The translations under genes and the position numbers were made by a program. Below, piece after piece: positions 44,536 through 52,651 of a DNA stretch of 64,000 nucleotides; the first letter of the stretch is position 1, and each line of letters starts with the position of its first letter. Source of the stretch: Desulfosarcina widdelii (lineage in GTDB: Bacteria > Desulfobacterota > Desulfobacteria > Desulfobacterales > Desulfosarcinaceae). The notes below the pieces were generated by a model, which worked only from the letters and a program-made list of their open reading frames with translations, was not told the DNA's origin and ran no database searches. The DNA lies in contig NZ_AP021875.1 in NCBI RefSeq assembly GCF_009688965.1, positions 2,294,001 to 2,358,000 on the forward strand. The letters run 5' to 3'.

Positions 44536-45390
44536 TTAAAAGAAAAGCCTTAGATAAAGCTGCAAGCCGGCATAGTTGAATTCGACATTCCCTTTCAGAT
44601 CAATTCCAGGCCAGTCTTCATCCTCCGCTTCCAGCCGAATTCCCAGTGTGTCGAATCCCAACCCAATGCCTACATGGGTCCAGGGGTTATATTCCAGGGC
44701 GGTTCGAAACTCCATGATCGATCCCTTGAAATTGTCAATTTCAACATAGAATACCTGAGCACCGGTTCTGATGAACCACCGAGGGTTCAGTGCAACATCC
44801 ATTCTCAGTCCGAATACCGGCAGCGGGGCGGTGAAGTTTTCCTGCCCCTCTTCATCGAGAAGACCTCTGGACTTGATACCAAAATCGATAGGCATTACGT
44901 AGAATCCGATACCGGCGGCCAGATCGATTCTGTCGTCCTGAAAAAAGGAGTAGGTGTAGGCCAGTTCATAAATGTCGAGGTCGAAAAAGGCCTCCACTCC
45001 CGTTTCGGCCAAAATGGTTATCCTGTTGCCATCGTCATCCTCGATGGCAACATCTTCAGTAATCTGACGGTTTCCATTACGCCTGAATGAAAACCAGGTG
45101 AAATCCAGCCGATGACGCTGGTTCTGTGTAAACCGCCATAGCGCGTCAGCGCGAAAGACCGTGTTCGTCGACTCCAAACCAAGCGCCTCTTCTACATCGA
45201 CATCCACCCCCAAACCGGTTCCCAAACGGACGCTGCTGTCCACGGCGGTGAGAAACACACCGACATCGACACTAAATTTTTTCCAGGGATTTTCCTGAAG
45301 GTTCGAGTCGCTGGCCATAGCCGCATGAACTGCCAGCAGCTGGACACCGACCAAGATTAGAATCAGGCACCTGCGCACAAGGCTTTTCAT
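44536..45390 (-). CDS. Outer-membrane beta-barrel protein
   Basis: A 284-residue exported protein with signal peptide (LILILVGVQLLAVHAAMA) and alternating beta-strand pattern throughout, ending LQLYLRLFF, an aromatic beta-signal for the BAM complex. Length fits a barrel of about 10-12 strands. AGGGAA precedes ATG 45390. Not assigned to a named porin family; function unknown. Confidence 0.75.
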   Translation of the reverse strand: MKSLVRRCLILILVGVQLLAVHAAMASDSNLQENPWKKFSVDVGVFLTAVDSSVRLGTGLGVDVDVEEALGLESTNTVFRADALWRFTQNQRHRLDFTWFSFRRNGNRQITEDVAIEDDDGNRITILAETGVEAFFDLDIYELAYTYSFFQDDRIDLAAGIGFYVMPIDFGIKSRGLLDEEGQENFTAPLPVFGLRMDVALNPRWFIRTGAQVFYVEIDNFKGSIMEFRTALEYNPWTHVGIGLGFDTLGIRLEAEDEDWPGIDLKGNVEFNYAGLQLYLRLFF

Positions 45391-45530
45391 CGGCTTTTCC
45401 CTGATTGTTATTTGTATGGTGGTGGGTAGAACCATCCTTTAACGTAGACGATTGGGAAATACAAGCGCGTGTCGTCCCACAATTTTCCAAATAACCTTCT
45501 AAGCCTCATCGCATTGGCCGTGTTTCGATA

Positions 45531-46112
45531 TCATTGATTAGGCGTATAGCTGAACTTCTGACCGCCGATGGAAGCTTCGTACATCAACCCGCCAGTGGCG
45601 TGCACGAATACAGCCATCCCTTTGATATAGTTCGTTGGCGCCTGGGTTCCGGTGGCTGGACCGGCGCTGGCTCCGGCGGTAGCGCCACCCGTACCGGCTT
45701 TGGCCTGGACGCCGGCGGTAATGGCCACGGCCGACACACCCGCATCGAATTCGAAACTGCCGCTGGTAAATTCATCACAGGCGCGCTTGTCCTGAAAGAA
45801 GATGATCTGGCTGAACGCCTGTCCACCAGCCTGGAAACCGATGGAAGCCCTGATCAGGCGGGTCGTCCCGGTGACAGCGCCGTTGACATATACCTTTCCG
45901 TTGCCATAAGCGCCGCCGACCACGAACCCTCCCTTACCGATCATTGGAAAGACCGCGTAGCCATAAGCGGATTCGAAAAATGGCTTAACGGCGTCCGATT
46001 GCCTGAAAATTTCGATCGTTTTGGTGTAATTGTCGGCATGGACGGTGTTGACGACAGCGAAGATCAGAACCAGAAAAACGGAAATAGCAATTGATCGGTA
46101 TGTTTTCATCAT
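45531..46112 (-). CDS. SYLF/YSC84-domain exported protein, copy 1
   Basis: A 193-residue protein with signal peptide (AISVFLVLIFAVVNTVHA) and a complete SYLF/YSC84 domain: YGYAVFPMIGKGGFVVGGAYGNG, then GFQAGGQAFSQIIFFQD and FEFDAGVSAVAITAGVQA. Eukaryotic SYLF domains bind phosphoinositides and bacterial ones are exported lipid-binding candidates. AAGGAG precedes the ATG. A close paralogue lies at 50886-51467. The pseudogene at 46126 lies 13 bp upstream, as the gene at 51529 lies upstream of copy 2. Confidence 0.88.
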   Translation of the reverse strand: MMKTYRSIAISVFLVLIFAVVNTVHADNYTKTIEIFRQSDAVKPFFESAYGYAVFPMIGKGGFVVGGAYGNGKVYVNGAVTGTTRLIRASIGFQAGGQAFSQIIFFQDKRACDEFTSGSFEFDAGVSAVAITAGVQAKAGTGGATAGASAGPATGTQAPTNYIKGMAVFVHATGGLMYEASIGGQKFSYTPNQ

Positions 46113-46125
46113 TTTCTACTCCTTA

Positions 46126-46524
46126 TTAGTTGGTTGGCACAGTTAGTATCAGTGCGTCCGTTTCACTTGTTCCTCTTTTCTGTAGTGGTGAAGAGAGCAA
46201 GCCGATGTAGGTACCGCCCGGAACGGGCGAGGCGAATCCGAGCATCACCGGCATGGCTGCACCGAATACGACTCCCCGTTTGACCCCGCCCCATACCCCC
46301 TTGGCCGGGAGGAGAGCATCGGTCTTCGACAGGTCTGGCGTCAAGGAAACGCCAACCGTCGATATCCCGGATCGAACGGTTTCGAGTGACGCGGGATCCA
46401 TGATATAGATTGCCGTTGTTCAGGCACAGCCTGCCGCCATCATTGAGAAAAACAAGAGGAGGATCACTACAGATGTCACCGACAATCGAACAATCGGAAG
46501 TTTTTTTCTCAATTCGATTGGCAT
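46126..46524 (-). pseudogene. Chimeric, nonsense-interrupted lipoprotein gene
   Basis: The frame starts like the lipoprotein gene at 44455 (MPIELRKKLPIVRLSVTSV and lipobox MMAAGC) but has TGA just after the lipobox, where the intact gene has CGA. It then continues in frame (TTAIYIMDPASLE to GGTYIGLLSSP), where homology to that gene stops. The last 20 residues (LQKRGTSETDALILTVPTN) instead match the C-terminus of the gene at 51529 (TERGKQEAEAPVITVPTN). It is best explained by a deletion that fused two genes of a duplicated module, plus a stop mutation. A start at ATG 46401 could express a short protein without signal. Confidence 0.72.
46187..46524. repeat. Direct repeat copy 2 (pseudogene)
   Basis: Counterpart of 44118-44455. 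The homology ends at the junction where the pseudogene switches to sequence like the 3' end of the gene at 51529. Confidence 0.75.
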
Positions 46525-46553
46525 CGTGGCATTTCCTTCTCCGCGAGGCATCT

Positions 46554-47837
46554 CTATTTTCCAGGAGGCGGTTCCCACTCGACAAACTGAACCATCTCGA
46601 AAGGAACCGGATCGCTGGAGACCCACAATACGGCCCGCAACCCATCCGTAAAATAGGGATCGCCCGTCAAATTGTACCGCGGCGTTTGCATGGGGGCCGC
46701 GCCGACGCCACCAATTAAGGCGAACCGTTCCAACCCCTGAGAATACCACAGGTCCTGAATCAGGTAACCGCGGGTTTCATCCACATCCGGATCGATTTTA
46801 TGGGTGACGATGGTTTTGGCGGTAAATCGCACGCCGATGTCACGGCTGATCTGCCCCACCCAAACGAGTTTGTTTTTGAACTTTACCGGCGCCAACCACA
46901 GACGCAGGTGGTTGCGTTCATGAATCCTGTCCCGCGCCTTCTGAAGGGCGATATCCTGGCCTCTGCCGAAAAGATAAAGAGAACTGACAGGAGAATATCG
47001 ATAGCGACCGCCGGAAAAAAAGGCCATCGCGGTCTTCCAGGCGGATTGGGTGGTGACGACCTCCGTTTCATCCCAACCGGCGCGCATGAAGGCATGATAG
47101 ACATCATCACCGTCACCGATGACGACCAAGTTGAGAGGATCGCCGTTTTCGGAAGCCTTTTTGTTGGTGGTGCAACAGGGTATCTTTTGAATATACCGAA
47201 TAAATCTTTCCTCATCGTCCAGACTCTGCCAGGCACTGGCAGGGTAAATCCCCTTGAAATCGATCGTCCGATGATCGATCTTTATGCCAGGAACCGGAAT
47301 GAAGAAGGTAAAGGCCCTGACCTCACCGTCTTCACCAACCAGGTCGAGTGCAAACGATTTGGTCCCCTCGTCAAGGTTGGTGAACACGTACCCGGCTCTT
47401 TTCATGCCCGGATGGACGTAAATATTATGGCCTTTTGAGAAAAAATAACGATCCATGCGCTTCCTGGCACCGGCGTTTAAGCTGGAATGGCTGATAAATG
47501 CGGCCTCATGGGAGGTGTAATACATGGGATCGATACCGATGGGTAAAAACCAGATGGCTTCTTCATCCTGGTTGTCGATCTCGATCCAGACGGGCTGGAT
47601 GTTGTGTCGGTAAAGGTCGACGCCGAATATCTGCAGGGCCTCCTCGGAACTGGGGACGGCAGTGGTTACCTGTACATGGTTTATGGTCTGGGTCTGTGCG
47701 CGCTTCAGTAAAATCGACTCGCTCGATGGAGTCGGATGATACGTAGCGCATCCCTGAATCGCCACAAGCAATAAAAAAAGGATCGACAGATAGCGATAAA
47801 TACCCACTGGATTCAACTTTGGTTCTCGTCGTTGCAT
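46554..47837 (-). CDS. LssY C-terminal-domain lipoprotein, copy 1
   Basis: A 427-residue lipoprotein with lipobox AIQGC in the first 30 residues. The C-terminal half carries the LssY_C pattern: PLNLVVIGDGDDVYHAFMRAGWDET, PVSSLYLFGRGQDIALQKARDRIHERNHLRLWLAP and VWVGQISRDIG. In other bacteria this domain is found next to PAP2-type lipid phosphatase or DedA-like parts. The N-terminal half (ATYHPTPSSESI...VWIEIDNQDEEAIWFLPIG) is shared with the tandem neighbour. Start chosen at ATG 47837; a GTG at 47849 adds four residues. Role unknown, probably in the outer envelope. Confidence 0.82.
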   Translation of the reverse strand: MQRREPKLNPVGIYRYLSILFLLLVAIQGCATYHPTPSSESILLKRAQTQTINHVQVTTAVPSSEEALQIFGVDLYRHNIQPVWIEIDNQDEEAIWFLPIGIDPMYYTSHEAAFISHSSLNAGARKRMDRYFFSKGHNIYVHPGMKRAGYVFTNLDEGTKSFALDLVGEDGEVRAFTFFIPVPGIKIDHRTIDFKGIYPASAWQSLDDEERFIRYIQKIPCCTTNKKASENGDPLNLVVIGDGDDVYHAFMRAGWDETEVVTTQSAWKTAMAFFSGGRYRYSPVSSLYLFGRGQDIALQKARDRIHERNHLRLWLAPVKFKNKLVWVGQISRDIGVRFTAKTIVTHKIDPDVDETRGYLIQDLWYSQGLERFALIGGVGAAPMQTPRYNLTGDPYFTDGLRAVLWVSSDPVPFEMVQFVEWEPPPGK

Positions 47838-47865
47838 GAGCCTGCCCACCGTTGGCTGATTGGGT

Positions 47866-49155
47866 TCAACGATCCAGCATCATTTCTCTTCTTTCGGCAA
47901 CCGGTCTTTCCCAGGGTTCGAATCGAACTTCATCCAGCGATACGGGTTCGTTGGAAACCCATACCACGAGACACATACCGTCGGTAAAATAGACCTCATC
48001 GTTCAGACTGTGGCGGGGGTCGGACAGGGTGGCCACCTCGGATATCCGAATATAACCATATTGCAGCAGACTCTGCGCGTACCACAAATCCTGGAGCAGA
48101 TAATCGCGGGCTTCGTCCACGTCTGGTGCTATGCGAAATTGTTCGACGGCAGTCCGCCGGATGATCCTGCTGATCTGTCCGACCCAGACCGGTTGCCCGT
48201 TGAATGTATATGGACTCAACCACAAACGTAACTGATTGCGTTCGTTCAACGTCGAGCGCGATTTTCGGAAGGCGGCGTCCTGAGCCCGGTTGAAAAGGTA
48301 AAGCGACAGCACCGGCTGGTAGCGAAACTCCCACGGCAACTGCGCCAGCAGGTCATAGGAAGCGGCAGCAGCGGTTTCATCCCAACCGCTGCGCAGCAAT
48401 GCATAGAGGATATCAGCACCTGTACCGACGATGACAACATTGATCGGGTCCGCATTGTGGATGGTGTCCTCACCGGTCGTGCAGCAGGGCAGCGCCGAGA
48501 TGAGGTCTTTAAATGCCCGGGAGCTGTCAACATCGATCTTTTCGTGGTTCGCATACAGCTTGTCGAAATCGACTTCCTTGTAATCCACCTGCAAACCGGC
48601 AACCGGTATCAGAAAGGTGAACGTCCGGACCTGTTGATCCTCGCCGACCACCTCTACGTTGAAGGCTTTGGTTCCCATTTCCAGGTTCGTAAAAACGAAT
48701 CCCGAACCAACCGTTCCCGGATTGATGGGCTTGCGCATGGCATGCCGGTAAAAAAACCGGTCGATGTTCTGTGTCGCTGCTTTAGTGTGACCGGCATGGT
48801 ATAAATAGGCCACTTCCAACGGCGAGAAATAGTCGCGGTCGATACTCACCGGCGCAAACCACATGCGATGGCCGGTGTTGTTTTCGATCTCGAGCCAGAC
48901 CGGCTGGATTCCTTTTTTGTAAAGGGAAAGCCCAAACACGGACCGGGTTTCTTCCTCACTGAGTACGGTTGCCAGGACACGCACGCCGTTTTGTGTTTTG
49001 ACGATTGCCCGTTCACGAAATGGATGGTCGTCCAAAAGCCGCGGGTGATAAGCGGCACATCCCAGCAGCACAAAAAACGTGAGAAGACATGCTGCAAGGA
49101 TACGCAGGCATGCAGGCAAATCAGCCTCGATCCAAATGTTCTCAAAACGGTTCAT
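47866..49155 (-). CDS. LssY C-terminal-domain lipoprotein, copy 2
   Basis: A 429-residue lipoprotein, lipobox VLLGC near residues 29-33, collinear with the gene at 46554: VWLEIENNTGHRMWFAPVSID, CCTTGED, PINVVIVGTGADILYALLRSGWDET, SLYLFNRAQDAAFRKSRSTLNERNQLRLWLSP and VWVGQISRIIRR. By eye identity is roughly 40-45 percent, so the tandem duplication is old. The gap between the copies is about 28 bp. Weak ribosome site (GTGAG) before ATG 49155. Confidence 0.82.
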   Translation of the reverse strand: MNRFENIWIEADLPACLRILAACLLTFFVLLGCAAYHPRLLDDHPFRERAIVKTQNGVRVLATVLSEEETRSVFGLSLYKKGIQPVWLEIENNTGHRMWFAPVSIDRDYFSPLEVAYLYHAGHTKAATQNIDRFFYRHAMRKPINPGTVGSGFVFTNLEMGTKAFNVEVVGEDQQVRTFTFLIPVAGLQVDYKEVDFDKLYANHEKIDVDSSRAFKDLISALPCCTTGEDTIHNADPINVVIVGTGADILYALLRSGWDETAAAASYDLLAQLPWEFRYQPVLSLYLFNRAQDAAFRKSRSTLNERNQLRLWLSPYTFNGQPVWVGQISRIIRRTAVEQFRIAPDVDEARDYLLQDLWYAQSLLQYGYIRISEVATLSDPRHSLNDEVYFTDGMCLVVWVSNEPVSLDEVRFEPWERPVAERREMMLDR

Positions 49156-49186
49156 CGGTTATCAGCTCACAAACCGCGCCATCATC

Positions 49187-50305
49187 TTAAAAATAGAAAT
49201 CGATCATTACCGTTCCAAACGAGTTGTCCGTATCGGTTTTTTTCTGACCCGGGCAGGGTGGCGGCAGACTCTCTTCGACAAGGATGTCAGAAGTTCGAAT
49301 GATAGCGAGTCGTATGGAAAACAGATCATAATAGTGATAATTAAGACCGAGCAATCCGGAAAAAACAAAATCTTCCCGATCAACCTTTCGATCATCTCCG
49401 GTAATCATGCTGCCGTCATACATTACGGAATACAGAAGGCCCATTCCACGGCCCCCGACAATCAATTCAACACCATGCGGCGATGCAGCTGCCGGTTTGG
49501 GTATGTGCGCTGCCTGAAAAACGCCGACACCCGGTGGTGCCGGCAACGAATTGAACCCTTCCTGCATGTTCCACCCCACGCGAAATCCGATTCCCAGTTC
49601 AATGGCGGTCATCAGATTCCCGAAAAGAACGGTCGGCCCGAGATAGAGATGTCCGGCCCAATCGTTGGTATAGGTACCTGCTTGAACAAGACGCCAAAGG
49701 TGTTGATAGGCCAGATTTACAATTGGCTCGGTATCTCGCTGGGTGTGCCACCCTTGTGGATCTTCCCCCCATCCCCACGCGCTGTGCAAGAACTCCTGGA
49801 CATCCCCGGCACAGGATTCTTCGCCCAGCAGGCCCGCGGTAATCTGGAAATTTCTGGCGGTTTGACGGTTAAAGCTCTGCCAGTTCAAGGTGTAGGTCAA
49901 CGTACCGGCATAGGGCAGGTCTCCCACCGGCGGGTCGGGATTGGTGATATCCTCGGGTGTGATCATGATCTGCCCGATTCCCTGGCCAAAACGAACGATC
50001 GAGTCCCGATCGCCAAGCGTGGGAACGTGCTTTCCGATCCATTTGCAGAACGTTGGTGCTACGGTCTCTTCCCAACTTCCGTAGCGGGTCGTATGGTATT
50101 GAATACTCCATCCATTGGTAAAATTGCTGTCCCGGTTCCAGATGATATCGTTGTCAATCTCCAGGCGGAGCGTGCCGCTATTATACGGGCTGTCAAGATA
50201 GAACGTTTCGTCCCCGGCCAGGCATTCAACAACAAGAAGCAAGGTCGCTGTAAATATAGTCAGGAGAAATTGCATAATTATACATGGGTTGACGCCATTT
50301 ATCAA
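49187..50305 (-). CDS. LpxR-like outer-membrane lipid A deacylase homologue (DUF2219)
   Basis: A 372-residue exported barrel protein. Key motifs fit the LpxR/DUF2219 family: the ND pair in LEIDNDIIW, Thr in SNFTNGW, GQIMITPEDITNPDPPVGDLPYAGTL, and a His in VQEFLHSAWGWGEDPQGW; Asn, Asp, Thr and His are the residues linked to activity in Salmonella LpxR. It ends IDFYF, an aromatic beta-signal. LpxR removes the 3'-acyloxyacyl group of lipid A. Start uncertain: ATG 50305 or ATG 50275 (MQFLLTIF), neither with a good ribosome site. Confidence 0.85.
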   Translation of the reverse strand: MINGVNPCIIMQFLLTIFTATLLLVVECLAGDETFYLDSPYNSGTLRLEIDNDIIWNRDSNFTNGWSIQYHTTRYGSWEETVAPTFCKWIGKHVPTLGDRDSIVRFGQGIGQIMITPEDITNPDPPVGDLPYAGTLTYTLNWQSFNRQTARNFQITAGLLGEESCAGDVQEFLHSAWGWGEDPQGWHTQRDTEPIVNLAYQHLWRLVQAGTYTNDWAGHLYLGPTVLFGNLMTAIELGIGFRVGWNMQEGFNSLPAPPGVGVFQAAHIPKPAAASPHGVELIVGGRGMGLLYSVMYDGSMITGDDRKVDREDFVFSGLLGLNYHYYDLFSIRLAIIRTSDILVEESLPPPCPGQKKTDTDNSFGTVMIDFYF

Positions 50306-50326
50306 CGGATGGGCATAGCGTCATGC

Positions 50327-50788
50327 TCAGAAATAAAAGCGGATACCGATGCCACCCTCCAGGTCGAATTCTGTATCCGGAGTGAGATTCATGATCGGCA
50401 CCAGTTCGGCAAACGCACCCAAGGAACCCCCTCCGAATACATATTCCAGACCGAACGGGATGCGCACGCCAAATTTGTTGTCCTTCTTCTCGCGTTTCAC
50501 CCAGCGAAGACCACCCCCGACATACACCGGCAGCTCTCCTTGCTGAGTTTCGATCAGTTGGTGGAAATGAATCAGGTAGTCGGCATAGATGTGAAATTCA
50601 TTGTCGCCGCTGGTCTTCCACCCAACGCCACCATCGATGGCATTGCTGGCATCAAGCATATATTTACCCGTAATCCCGGTCGGTTCGCCGGCAATAATGC
50701 CCAGGCCAAACCTGCGCTGATCAGCCGCCAGGGCTGACGTGGCAAGCAGTATGAAGAAGAAAAACAGAATCCATGCTTTTACTTTCAT
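50327..50788 (-). CDS. Small outer-membrane beta-barrel protein
   Basis: A 153-residue exported protein with signal peptide (AWILFFFFILLATSALAA) and a beta pattern suited to an 8-strand barrel (FGLGIIAGEPTGITGKYML, FHIYADYLIHF, LPVYVGGGLRWV, GIGIRFYF at the end). AAGGAG lies before ATG 50788; the frame is open upstream without support. It resembles small BAPKO-type or OmpW/OmpA-like barrels of unknown function. Confidence 0.8.
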   Translation of the reverse strand: MKVKAWILFFFFILLATSALAADQRRFGLGIIAGEPTGITGKYMLDASNAIDGGVGWKTSGDNEFHIYADYLIHFHQLIETQQGELPVYVGGGLRWVKREKKDNKFGVRIPFGLEYVFGGGSLGAFAELVPIMNLTPDTEFDLEGGIGIRFYF

Positions 50789-50885
50789 CGATACACTCCT
50801 TCGTTGGATAGGATAGGTCGCATGCCAGCAGACCGCTTGTGGGCTTGATGGAAATCTTTTAAACCAAACCTTCCGGCAACTTCCG

Positions 50886-51467
50886 TTACTTTGATTTTTC
50901 ATAACTGAACTTCTGACCGCCAACGGTGGCCTCGTACATCAACCCGCCTTTGGTGTGCACAAATACAGCCATCCCCTTGTGGTAACTGGTTTTGGCCTGG
51001 GTTCCGGTGGCCGGACCCGCGCTGGCACCGGCCGTGGCGCCCCCGGTGCCGGCCTTGGCCTGCGCACCGGCGGTGATGGCCACCGCCGAGACACCGGCGT
51101 CAAATTCGAATTCGCCGCCGGTGAACTCGTCGAAGGCGCGCTTGTCCTCGAAGAAGATCAGCTGGCTGAAAGCTTGCCCACCGAACTGGAATCCAATGGT
51201 GCCCTTGAACATCTTGACCGTGCCGGTGGGCACGCCCTGGGCATAGACCTGGCCGGTGCCGTAGGCCCCGCCGACGCCGATGCCGCCCTTCCCGATGGTG
51301 GGAAACACCGCATAGCCATAGCAGTTCTCGAAAAACGGTTGGGTCGCCTCGGCTTTTTTGAATACCTCGATTGTCGCGGCATACTTGTCGGCATGGGCGG
51401 TATTGTAGCCAGTCAGACTTAGAACCAAAAAAACAGCAATTAATAGCGTTCGATACAGTTTCATCAT
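50886..51467 (-). CDS. SYLF/YSC84-domain exported protein, copy 2
   Basis: A 193-residue protein with signal peptide (LLIAVFLVLSLTGYNTAHA) and the same SYLF/YSC84 layout as copy 1: YGYAVFPTIGKGGIGVGGAYGTG, GFQFGGQAFSQLIFFED and FEFDAGVSAVAITAGAQAKAG. The two are the same length and match at well over half of positions. AAAGGAGG precedes the ATG. This copy sits in the intact version of the module that is broken at 46126. Confidence 0.88.
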   Translation of the reverse strand: MMKLYRTLLIAVFLVLSLTGYNTAHADKYAATIEVFKKAEATQPFFENCYGYAVFPTIGKGGIGVGGAYGTGQVYAQGVPTGTVKMFKGTIGFQFGGQAFSQLIFFEDKRAFDEFTGGEFEFDAGVSAVAITAGAQAKAGTGGATAGASAGPATGTQAKTSYHKGMAVFVHTKGGLMYEATVGGQKFSYEKSK

Positions 51468-51528
51468 CTTCCTCCTTTGTTGGTATAATGATTATTTGGC
51501 ACAGGTAATCGATTTCATCCAAACCTGC

Positions 51529-52641
51529 TCAATTGGTCGGGACCGTAATCACTGGGGCCTCCGCTTCCTGCTTGCCCCTCTCGGTGAAGGAGAAAAGGAT
51601 CATCAGAAAGTTGAACATGGACTTGGAATGAATGTCCCGATCATCGATCCAGAACCAGTAGTCCCGGTAATGAACGGCAGCAAAGGCTGCGTCGGGTTTC
51701 GACGCGCCATTTTTAACATGAATCCAGGGCCGCGAATGGGTTTTATCCAGCCCTTTGCGTTGCCACGCTTCATCCATATAAAGTCCGGCCATATCCTCGG
51801 GCGGCGTTTCGATGCCGGACGCGAAGGCGGTCATGATCTGCAGCATCGACCGGCTCAGGACGGCGATCTCATTAGCGTCCAGTGCGAACTTTCCGTGCAC
51901 CACCCTGAACGCATTTAGATGGGTGTCCACAGCGAGCAGTCTCTTCAATTGACGGAGATCCGCTTCGGCGGTTGCGTGGGTCGGTGGTCGAAAAATAATC
52001 GTCAGATTGACCCCGGCTTCCGTATTTTTTGCGCGCATGGCAATCCCATCCGCCGCATAGACGCGTCGAAACAGATCCACCAATTTATCGAATACGGGGT
52101 CTGCATTGTTCCCGCCAACCGACCGGTATCTGCTATTGTCGATACCGTTGATGCTTTGGATGCAAATCCGTAAAATCGTGTCGGTCGGATATTCGCTTTG
52201 AATCAGCAGCAGAATCGGCGCCAGTGGGAGCGGCTTTACCAGAGATCGTGCAAATTTTTCTCCCATGAGGGGACTATACGTGATGGTCGGTCGATCGGTG
52301 TACATGCCGCGCCCACCGATGCTTTGGGTCTGGCCGCCATTCCATGCAAAACCCAGTTCGATCTCACTTTCCAAGGCATACTGGTTGATCACGGACGCCA
52401 CATCCATGAATACCGGTGCATCCAGATATCGCGTTTTCAGCAGGTTGAGGAGTGTTTGGCGTTTCCATGATTCCGAAATGGCGGACACATAATCGAAACG
52501 GTCGCGATCGATGGTCGCCGGACCGATGGCGGTGCATCCACCAACGAGAAAAACGATCACGACCATCCAAAGACCCGTTTTCACCAACTGCTTCCATATC
52601 TTTATGGATTTTTTATGAGGAATTGACGTGATCCGTTTCAT
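51529..52641 (-). CDS. Envelope lipoprotein of unknown function
   Basis: A 370-residue protein with a long N-terminal basic/hydrophobic leader and lipobox VGGC near residues 33-36. The body is alpha/beta with no recognised domain; it includes AISESWKRQTLLNLLKTRYLDAPVF and a C-terminal YWFWIDDRDIHSKSMFNFLMILFSF. The last residues APVITVPTN reappear at the end of the pseudogene at 46126. ATG 52641 is the first start that gives the leader; the frame is open far upstream in another gene. Precedes SYLF copy 2 by 61 bp. Confidence 0.75.
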   Translation of the reverse strand: MKRITSIPHKKSIKIWKQLVKTGLWMVVIVFLVGGCTAIGPATIDRDRFDYVSAISESWKRQTLLNLLKTRYLDAPVFMDVASVINQYALESEIELGFAWNGGQTQSIGGRGMYTDRPTITYSPLMGEKFARSLVKPLPLAPILLLIQSEYPTDTILRICIQSINGIDNSRYRSVGGNNADPVFDKLVDLFRRVYAADGIAMRAKNTEAGVNLTIIFRPPTHATAEADLRQLKRLLAVDTHLNAFRVVHGKFALDANEIAVLSRSMLQIMTAFASGIETPPEDMAGLYMDEAWQRKGLDKTHSRPWIHVKNGASKPDAAFAAVHYRDYWFWIDDRDIHSKSMFNFLMILFSFTERGKQEAEAPVITVPTN

Positions 52642-52651
52642 GATGATTCGA

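Noticed and set aside
49079..50737. Plus-strand reading frame of 552 codons across 49-50.7 kb
   Set aside because: It runs antisense to three genes with signal peptides and family motifs, and shows no domain or ribosome site of its own.
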